DNA of 16,498 bases from NCBI GenBank assembly GCA_013817465.1, contig JACDCP010000026.1, positions 1-16,498 on the forward strand, given 5' to 3'. The notes beneath the pieces are model-generated. The model saw nothing but the letters and a program-made list of their open reading frames with translations. It did no database searches and had not been told where the DNA came from. This stretch comes from Gammaproteobacteria bacterium (GTDB lineage: Bacteria > Pseudomonadota > Gammaproteobacteria > Steroidobacterales > JACDCP01). The translations under genes were made by a program, and so were the position numbers. Of this stretch, positions 1 through 5,814 are shown piece by piece; within the stretch, counting starts at the first letter, position 1; each line of letters begins with the position of its first letter.

Positions 1-121
1 GTTGCCACCCATTCGCCCGGATGCTGCGTTGCCCGGTTTGACCGTATATCGGATACGGTCTGCGCCGGGCGTCTTGCCTGCGGGCGAATGGGCGACAACG
101 CGGCTCGTGTGGAGTAACGAG

Positions 122-1192
122 ATGGGCTCTTTACTCGACCGCTACCTGCTGCGGGCGATTCTCGCGACCACCGGCCTGGTGCTTTTCGTGCTGCTGGCGC
201 TGGGTGGCTTCATCGATTTCATTGCGCAGCTCGACGGTGTCGGCACCGGCACCTTCGGCGTCAGGGAAGCGATCTTTTTCGTGCTGTTGAGGCTGCCGCA
301 GAGCGCCTTCGAAATGCTGCCGATTGCTGCATTGCTCGGTGCGTTGATGGGACTCGGCGCGCTCGCCGGCCACAGCGAGCTCGTCGTCATGCGCGCCGCC
401 GGCGTTTCCATCGCCCGGCTCGCCGTCTCCACGGTGCTGGCCGGCATCGTGCTGCTGATCCTCATGGCGGCGCTCGGCGAGCTCGTTGGACCGCCCCTCG
501 AGCGTTTCGCCGAGCAGTACCGGACGCTGCACAAGAAAGGCAGCTTCGGGGGCGACGGCGTGCAGAGCGCCTGGGTCAAGGACGGCCCGCTTATCGTCAA
601 CGTTCAGGCGCCCCAGGAGGGCGCAATCCGGGGCGCCATCCATGTGTTCGAGCTGGGCGGCGATCAAACGCTGGCGAGCGTCGGTCGGGCCGACGCCGCG
701 CACCTGGATTCCGGGCAGCGCTGGCTGCTCGAGAACTTCCGCGAGAGCCTGCTCACCCGGCGCCCGATCGAGGCGCGCAGCGAGTCACGATCGTCCCGCG
801 CCGGCGGCATCAACCCGGAGCTCCTCCAGTTATCGGTCGTCGATCCGGACGAGTTGGCCGCCCGCGGGCTGTACAACTACATCGGCTACCTGCGCAACAA
901 TGACCTCGATGCCCGTCGCTACGAGGTCGCGTTGTGGTCACGGATCGCAACCCTCACCTCGGTTGTCATCATGGCGGTGCTCGCCCTGCCGTTCGTTTTC
1001 GGTCCCTTGCGCAGCGCGGGGGCGGGCGCGAGACTGATGGTCGGTGTGCTGATCGGCGCGGGCTATTTCCTGATCAGCAAGACGCTGGTGAACTCCAGCG
1101 AAGTATTCGAGCTCAATCCACTGCTGATCGCCTGGCTGCCGACCCTCGCGCTCGCGGTAATTACGCTGGTTGCCCTCAGCCGCGTACGTTGA
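122..1192 (+). CDS. lptG: LptG, LPS export ABC transporter permease
   Basis: Inner-membrane permease subunit of the LptB2FG transporter, which extracts lipopolysaccharide from the inner membrane and passes it to LptC/LptA. The 356-residue protein matches the usual length of about 360. It has the family layout: N-terminal MGSLLDRYLLRAIL leading into a first membrane helix (about 9-33), two more helices (about 60-120), a periplasmic beta-jellyroll region (about 130-270) and three C-terminal helices ending in ITLVALSRVR. The frame is open to the window's left edge, but ATG 122 is chosen because GGAG (111-114) sits 7 nt before it and the family N-terminus begins there. lptF would normally lie just upstream; bases 1-121 give no convincing LptF tail in any frame. 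A strong hairpin follows the stop. Family is confident from overall sequence and topology. Confidence 0.93.
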   Translation: MGSLLDRYLLRAILATTGLVLFVLLALGGFIDFIAQLDGVGTGTFGVREAIFFVLLRLPQSAFEMLPIAALLGALMGLGALAGHSELVVMRAAGVSIARLAVSTVLAGIVLLILMAALGELVGPPLERFAEQYRTLHKKGSFGGDGVQSAWVKDGPLIVNVQAPQEGAIRGAIHVFELGGDQTLASVGRADAAHLDSGQRWLLENFRESLLTRRPIEARSESRSSRAGGINPELLQLSVVDPDELAARGLYNYIGYLRNNDLDARRYEVALWSRIATLTSVVIMAVLALPFVFGPLRSAGAGARLMVGVLIGAGYFLISKTLVNSSEVFELNPLLIAWLPTLALAVITLVALSRVR

Positions 1193-1215
1193 GTCGCACT
1201 GGCAGGCGATGCAGA

Positions 1216-1245
1216 GTTGAAAAAGCCCTGGATGGCTTTTTCAAC
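1216..1245. terminator. Bidirectional intrinsic terminator
   Basis: Perfect 12-bp inverted repeat, GTTGAAAAAGCC at 1216-1227 and GGCTTTTTCAAC at 1234-1245, with a 6-nt loop. The A-tract on one arm and T-tract on the other give a terminator shape on both strands. It lies 24 bp after the lptG stop, and its right arm overlaps the stop codon of the minus-strand RDD gene (1241-1243), so it can end both converging transcripts. Confidence 0.85.
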
Positions 1246-1651
1246 ACCCTACCAGACGCGTTCCGCTCAGCCGGTCGTGCCAGGTGCGCTGCTCGCGGTC
1301 CGTAAGCGCGCTCAGGAAGCCCAGCCCCAGCGCGCCCCAGGAGAATGCCGCGGCCAGCGCCCGCAGCAGCGCATCCTGCCAGCGCAACGGACGCTGATCA
1401 TCGCTTCGCTCGACGCGCAATCGCCAGGCGCGCATGCCGGGCGTCTGCCCGCCGTGTATCCAGAAACCGCAGAAGTAGACAACCGTTAAGGCGAGTAGAT
1501 AAGCGCGGTACCAGAAGTTGCCGGGCGCGATGGGCTCGCGTGTGAAAGGCATCCACAGTGCGGTCGCAAGCATCAAAATTGCGGCGAGGATGAGCAGATC
1601 GTAAGCGATCGCGGCCAGCCGTCGCCCCAGCCCGGCGCCGGAGGCTGACAT
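1241..1651 (-). CDS. RDD family small membrane protein
   Basis: A 136-residue integral membrane protein of the RDD family, a group of small multi-helix inner-membrane proteins of mostly unknown function. Visible features are an N-terminal LGRRLAAIAYDLLILAAIL segment (first helix, with the family's Arg and Asp), a second helix around YLLALTVVYFCGFWI, the conserved GGQTPGMRAWRLRVER turn, and a third hydrophobic segment before the C-terminal DREQRTWHDRLSGTRLV motif, which is typical of RDD proteins. ATG 1651 is preferred: the upstream M14 stop TGA and this ATG share one base (TGATG), a translational-coupling arrangement. GTG 1654 or TTG 1657 are alternatives. It is last in a three-gene operon, and its stop lies inside the terminator hairpin. 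The specific role is unknown; transport or membrane support for the secreted products upstream is only inference. Confidence 0.85.
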   Translation of the reverse strand: MSASGAGLGRRLAAIAYDLLILAAILMLATALWMPFTREPIAPGNFWYRAYLLALTVVYFCGFWIHGGQTPGMRAWRLRVERSDDQRPLRWQDALLRALAAAFSWGALGLGFLSALTDREQRTWHDRLSGTRLVGC

Positions 1652-3687
1652 CACCAAAGCCGGCGCGCGAATGACAATCGGCGGGTTGCGGGTCTCGTTA
1701 CGAGTCGCTCGCAGTGGCTCACCCGGTCGAAACGAGACCGCCAGGCCGCCAACAGCAGACAGAACAGCCAGCCGATCGCACCTCCGCCCCCTCCGGAGCC
1801 CGACGGAGGAGGCGGAGGTGGAGGCGGCGGTGCCGGAGCCTCGGCGGCGCTGCAGGTCACCGTGCCCGCAGGCGGCGTTGCGTTCGGGTCCTCGGCGATG
1901 AACGGCTTGGCTGAGCAGTCCTCGCCGCCCTCGTCGCCGGCCGTGCCGCGCGCGTTCTCATAAGCGGTCCAGCGGCCGCCGGCGAAATCGACCGGCGTGG
2001 AGGTATCGGCGTCGAGCCGCAAGCCGGCGAAATCCCGATTGTCGATTGCGAGCACGGCAGCAGTCGGGGTCGCGGCAGCGACGCCGGCCGGAATCGTGAA
2101 GGCCGCGGACAGGGCATCGTCGACATAACGCAGATAACCGTTTGGCGCACCGCCCGGCGTGTCCAGCCAGACGTCGCCGTTACCGACCGGAATGACGACG
2201 TCAGTGCCGCCGGCATCCTGGAGCTCGAGCGTCGCGCTGCCGGTGGACGCATCTGTTTGCTGGCCCGGGTAAGCGACAATGAGGTTGTTCGCGTCGCGAA
2301 AGCGCATCGGCTTGTCGAACGCGAGCCAGAGACGATAGCTACCGCCCGGCACGAGTGCGGAATTCGCGCTCACGTCGAGACTACGGGCGTCTGCGCCGTC
2401 GGCCACCCAGTCGGCGCGGTACGAGACCGTATTGCTTTCAGTTTCGCGAATTTCTATCGCTACGACCCGCGGCGGCCCGGCTTGCCGATAGAAGCCGAGC
2501 AGATAAGTGCGGGCGATCTCGTCGCGCATGCGCGCGACTTCGCTGTCCGGCAGGATGAAGCCGCTGTGCGAAACGCCTGTGCCGCCGTATTGGGCGCCGC
2601 TGTCGAGCGGTTCGAGCTCGTGCGTCCAGGCGGGGATACCGAAGCGATAGGCGAAATAATCGGCCGTCGTGCCGATGCCGCCGCCACCGGGTAACTCCGG
2701 GCCGAAGCGGTATTTTCCGCCGAGCACGGCGCGCAGGGCGGCGACGAGCTGGCCGGTGACGGCATCGCGCCGCGCATCGCCCGTCTGCGGCGTGAAGAAA
2801 ATCTGCGAAAAGGAATGCAGGTCGCCGTAAAGCCGCATCCGGTTCACCGGCCCGAGAGCCGCGGCGGCCTGCAAGGCGAGGATCTCCGGCTCTGAGGCCG
2901 GCGCGGCGCCGTGATAGACCAGGCTCGTAACGCTGCTCGAAGAGCCGGCATTCTGGGCAAAGCCTTCGGCGCTGTTGCGGTTGAGATCGACACCCCAGAA
3001 GTTGTCGGCGACCGTGGCCAGGCTGGCATCGAGCGCGCTTCCGTTGACGGGATTGCGCAGGTTCTTGCGGCGCATGCGCCCGTCACGTGGCTGCTGCACG
3101 TCGGCCGTGACCGTCTCGGGGAACATCTGCGTCTGCAGAAAGCCGTCGACGTTCAGCACGGGCAGAATGACGACATTGAGGTTTTCGTGCAGATATCGGC
3201 CGAGGCCGACGTCGTCCTGCAATTCGATGAGCTGCTCGAAGACCTCGGTCGCGGCTTCCGGCGATTGCCACTCACGGGCATGGATGGCTCCGTTCAGCAT
3301 GACCGCCGGCTCTGGCCGGCCGTCGATGGTGCTCGAGTCGCTGTCGCCCAGGCGATAGGCCCAGATGTCGCGTCCGCCGATGGTCTGCCCGACGATACTG
3401 CCCCGTAACGCGTCCGGGTTCGTAAGCCAGAGGTCCTGATGGCGCGCCAACAGGCTCGCATAGCTGCGGAAACCATCCACGGCGGTCAGCGAATCGACCG
3501 GCCTCGGCACCGGATAGCCGAGCGCGATGTTCGTGCCGACATTGTTGTCCTCCGTGTAAGTGCGAATGACGCCGCCGCAGCTTGCATCGAAGGGATTGGT
3601 GATCTCGAAGTTTGCGTCGAACACGCAGTCGCCGAGCGCGGGGGCAGCGAAGGCGAGGGCGGCGAACGGCAGAAGCAGGCGCATCAT
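1651..3687 (-). CDS. Secreted M14 zinc carboxypeptidase with GlyGly-CTERM-like tail
   Basis: A 678-residue exported metallopeptidase of the carboxypeptidase A family (M14), expected to trim C-terminal residues or cleave amide bonds outside the cytoplasm. An N-terminal signal peptide (about 1-19) is followed by the catalytic domain (about 70-400). Zinc ligands are H136 and E139 (HAREW) and H291 (DLHSFSQ); N236-R237 (GVDLNRN) is the substrate-binding pair and E357 (THELEP) the catalytic Glu. A beta-rich region (about 410-600) leads to a nine-Pro run (about 620-628), SGSGGGGG, the hydrophobic AIGWLFCLLLAAW and basic residues: the GlyGly-CTERM arrangement processed by rhombosortases in other gammaproteobacteria. 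Unusually, about 26 residues follow the basic cluster. The start at 3687 overlaps the upstream gene's stop by 4 nt (ATGA); ATG 3684 is equally possible. Catalytic assignment is strong; the substrate is unknown. Confidence 0.93.
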   Translation of the reverse strand: MMRLLLPFAALAFAAPALGDCVFDANFEITNPFDASCGGVIRTYTEDNNVGTNIALGYPVPRPVDSLTAVDGFRSYASLLARHQDLWLTNPDALRGSIVGQTIGGRDIWAYRLGDSDSSTIDGRPEPAVMLNGAIHAREWQSPEAATEVFEQLIELQDDVGLGRYLHENLNVVILPVLNVDGFLQTQMFPETVTADVQQPRDGRMRRKNLRNPVNGSALDASLATVADNFWGVDLNRNSAEGFAQNAGSSSSVTSLVYHGAAPASEPEILALQAAAALGPVNRMRLYGDLHSFSQIFFTPQTGDARRDAVTGQLVAALRAVLGGKYRFGPELPGGGGIGTTADYFAYRFGIPAWTHELEPLDSGAQYGGTGVSHSGFILPDSEVARMRDEIARTYLLGFYRQAGPPRVVAIEIRETESNTVSYRADWVADGADARSLDVSANSALVPGGSYRLWLAFDKPMRFRDANNLIVAYPGQQTDASTGSATLELQDAGGTDVVIPVGNGDVWLDTPGGAPNGYLRYVDDALSAAFTIPAGVAAATPTAAVLAIDNRDFAGLRLDADTSTPVDFAGGRWTAYENARGTAGDEGGEDCSAKPFIAEDPNATPPAGTVTCSAAEAPAPPPPPPPPPSGSGGGGGAIGWLFCLLLAAWRSRFDRVSHCERLVTRPATRRLSFARRLW
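1780..1819 (-). other. Strong hairpin inside the M14 Pro/Gly coding junction
   Basis: Arms 1780-1795 and 1804-1819 are complementary over 16 positions with one DNA mismatch, which becomes a G-U pair in the minus-strand mRNA; the loop is 8 nt. It arises because Pro codons (CCN) of the linker pair with Gly codons (GGN) of the sorting motif. It sits just where the Pro run meets the Gly run, so it may slow ribosomes there; that effect is inference. Confidence 0.6.
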
Positions 3688-4796
3688 GGTGCCGACCCCG
3701 CCGGAAGCTCACGCTGCAACCTGGCCGATGCGTCGGGCGAACGCATAAACCGGTCCAAGGCGACACGCGCCGCGTCCGTATGACTGAGGCGCAGCGCGAG
3801 CAGGGCGCGACGTTCAGGCAGTCCGCTCGCACCACTTTCCAGGCGGCGCCCCAGCTCCCAGGCAATTTCCGCGTCGTCGAGGCCCGCCAACGCCGCGGCG
3901 GCCGACCCCCCCAGATCCGGATCGTCCAGGGCGGCGAACAACCGGTCACGCGCACGCGGCTCGGCCGTCGCCAGCCGACCCATCTCGAACAGTGCGCTCG
4001 ACGCCAGCCCGGGTTGGGACAACGCGCTTTCCAGCACTGCGAGCGCATCGGCGGGGGCAAGCGCCGCGCTGATCAGTGGCAGCGCATGCACGATGAGCGC
4101 TGGATGGCCGTGCTGCATGAGCGTCGCCGCGAGGCCGCGATCCTGGAGGCGCAGGGCGATCGGCAGCGCAAGTGCCGTGACCGCAACGCCATCGCCGAGC
4201 GCGGTCGCGACGCGATCACGAAACGTGAGGAGGTCGGCGGACGAAACCTCGTCCAGTGCGGCGACGACTCCCCTGCGGAATGTGTCGTCGCCCGCCGCGA
4301 ATCGATCGACAAGTCCGGTATCGGCCGTTTGCAATGCGAAACGGGCCTGCTCGCGCGCTGCTTCTTCTGCCCACCGGCGGCTGGTGTAGCGGGCGGCCGC
4401 CGCCACGTCGTAGAGCAGGACATCGATGCGGTGATGCCCCTCGTGCAACCAGACACGCACACCGGGAGGACGGCGCTCGAGATCGGTGACGAGGTCGCGA
4501 GCGGCGGCGTCCGGCGCTACCTGCGCCAGAGCCAATGCCAGCTCCCTGAGCAGTCGGTCGCGCGCGGCTGGGTGAAGATCGGTCCGAGCGGCAATCGAGT
4601 CTGCGAGCCCGACCAGGCCGGCGCCCGAACCGTTGGCGGCCGCCTGCCCGATCCGGGCCAGAAACTCGTCGACATGCGGACCAGCGGCGGCCGCGTTCGC
4701 AGCCCCAGGCTCCAGCACAGGCCCGGCGAGCAGCGCGGCCGGCGCAGCACAGAGCAGCAAGCAGAGCACGGTGCGGGAGGCGGAACTAAAGTGCAT
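3684..4796 (-). CDS. Secreted alpha-helical (HEAT-like) protein, function unknown
   Basis: I do not recognise a named family. The 370-residue product begins with a hydrophobic signal-peptide-like segment (about 8-24, LCLLLCAAPAALLAG) and then is almost entirely Ala/Leu-rich amphipathic helices. Repeated units of 30-40 residues from about 210 (ALPIALRLQDRGLAATLMQHG, and LFEMGRLATAEPRARDRLFA onward) resemble degenerate HEAT or armadillo repeats, suggesting a protein-binding scaffold in the periplasm or on the surface. A VRVWLHEGHHRIDVLLYD segment (about 113-130) is distinctive, but I see no HExxH site. ATG 4796 is chosen because AGAGGA lies about 7 nt upstream; a TTG at 4814 lacks such support. 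Its stop overlaps the M14 protease start, so it is the first gene of that operon and may partner the protease (inference). Confidence 0.8.
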   Translation of the reverse strand: MHFSSASRTVLCLLLCAAPAALLAGPVLEPGAANAAAAGPHVDEFLARIGQAAANGSGAGLVGLADSIAARTDLHPAARDRLLRELALALAQVAPDAAARDLVTDLERRPPGVRVWLHEGHHRIDVLLYDVAAAARYTSRRWAEEAAREQARFALQTADTGLVDRFAAGDDTFRRGVVAALDEVSSADLLTFRDRVATALGDGVAVTALALPIALRLQDRGLAATLMQHGHPALIVHALPLISAALAPADALAVLESALSQPGLASSALFEMGRLATAEPRARDRLFAALDDPDLGGSAAAALAGLDDAEIAWELGRRLESGASGLPERRALLALRLSHTDAARVALDRFMRSPDASARLQRELPAGSAP

Positions 4797-4839
4797 GGGA
4801 GCGTCCTCTGGCAAGGATTCTATCGGGGTGCCCGCCGAG

Positions 4840-4867
4840 CTTGATTCCGAAAGCTATGACCTCATAT
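4840..4867 (+). promoter_or_regulatory. Putative sigma-32 heat-shock promoter of htpX
   Basis: CTTGAT at 4840-4845, a 14-nt spacer, then CCTCATAT at 4860-4867, about 47 nt before the htpX ATG. This is close to the RpoH consensus (CTTGAA, about 13-14 nt, CCCCATnT), differing by one base in the -35 and one in the -10 core. htpX is a known heat-shock/envelope-stress gene, so context agrees. A sigma-70 reading of the same bases (TTGATT at 4841, TATTCT at 4865, 18-nt spacer) also fits, so the two could overlap. Confidence 0.5.
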
Positions 4868-4913
4868 TCTGGCTATCAGTTCAAACCGGCCCCTGGCCGC
4901 CGCAGAGTAGCTC

Positions 4914-5810
4914 ATGAAACGTATCCTGCTGTTCGTCGGCACCAACATCGCGGTTCTCGTCGTGCTGAGCATCGTGCTGCGGCTGCTCGGCGTGGATCGC
5001 ATCCTGGACGAGCAGGGGGTCGGTCTCGATTATCGCGCGCTGCTGATCTTCGCCGCCGTGCTCGGCATGGGCGGCTCGTTTGTTTCGCTCGCCATTTCCA
5101 AATGGAGCGCGAAGCGCCTGACCGGTGCGCGGGTCATCGAGAGCCCGACCAGCAGCACGGAGATCTGGCTCGTCGAAACCGTGCGCCGCCAGGCCGAACG
5201 CGCCGGCATCGGCATGCCGGAGGTGGCCGTTTACGATGCGCCGGAGATCAATGCCTTCGCGACCGGCATGAACCGCAACAAAGCGCTCGTGGCCGTGAGC
5301 TCGGGGCTGCTCGGCAGCATGAATCGCGATGAGGCCGAGGCCGTGCTCGGTCACGAGGTCTCGCACGTGGCCAACGGCGACATGGTGACACTGGCGCTCG
5401 TCCAGGGCGTGCTCAACACGTTCGTGATCTTTCTCTCGCGAGTGGTCGGCTTTCTGGTCGACCGCATGGTTTTCCGCACCGAGCGCGGCACCGGGCCGGG
5501 CTACTTCATCACAGTGATCGTCACGCAGATCCTGTTCGGCATTCTTGCCAGCATGATCGTCATGTGGTTCTCGCGGAGGCGAGAATTCCGGGCCGATGCG
5601 GGCGGCGCCAACCTGGCCGGGCGCCACAAGATGATCGCCGCGCTCGAGCGGCTGAGCGCCAATTACGGCCAGCCCGCGCAGCTTCCGCAGCGCATGCAGG
5701 CGTTCGGCATATCCGGCCGCGTGGGCGGGGGCTTCAAGCGCCTGTTCATGAGTCATCCGCCGCTCGAGGAACGCATCGGCGCGCTGCGTTCGATCCCTCA
5801 GGCAGCATAA
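4914..5810 (+). CDS. htpX: HtpX, inner-membrane M48 zinc protease
   Basis: Membrane-embedded M48B metalloprotease that degrades misfolded or damaged inner-membrane proteins alongside FtsH. It is 298 residues, against about 293 in E. coli. Two N-terminal helices (about 5-25 and 43-62), the zinc site HEVSH at 147-151 (catalytic E148), two hydrophobic segments (about 160-185 and 197-220) and the third ligand E224 in EFRADAGGA are all visible. MNRNKALVAVSSGLL before the site and the C-terminal MSHPPLEERIGALR are hallmark stretches. ATG 4914 gives the canonical MKRILLFVGTN start; the ribosome binding site is weak (AGAG). It is divergent from the secreted-protein operon, with 117 bp between starts, and carries a heat-shock-like promoter. 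Its stop is 4 bp from the stop of the convergent TonB receptor. All key residues are intact. Confidence 0.97.
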   Translation: MKRILLFVGTNIAVLVVLSIVLRLLGVDRILDEQGVGLDYRALLIFAAVLGMGGSFVSLAISKWSAKRLTGARVIESPTSSTEIWLVETVRRQAERAGIGMPEVAVYDAPEINAFATGMNRNKALVAVSSGLLGSMNRDEAEAVLGHEVSHVANGDMVTLALVQGVLNTFVIFLSRVVGFLVDRMVFRTERGTGPGYFITVIVTQILFGILASMIVMWFSRRREFRADAGGANLAGRHKMIAALERLSANYGQPAQLPQRMQAFGISGRVGGGFKRLFMSHPPLEERIGALRSIPQAA

Positions 5811-5814
5811 GCGC

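Noticed and set aside
1..121. Possible lptF C-terminus before lptG
   Set aside because: Synteny predicts lptF here, but neither frame ending at 41 nor frame ending at 117 gives a recognisable LptF tail, so no feature was called.
3612..4844. A 410-codon plus-strand frame over the secreted helical-repeat gene
   Set aside because: It is an Arg/Gly/Gln-rich shadow of the minus-strand gene, which has a signal peptide, a ribosome binding site and an overlapping operon partner.
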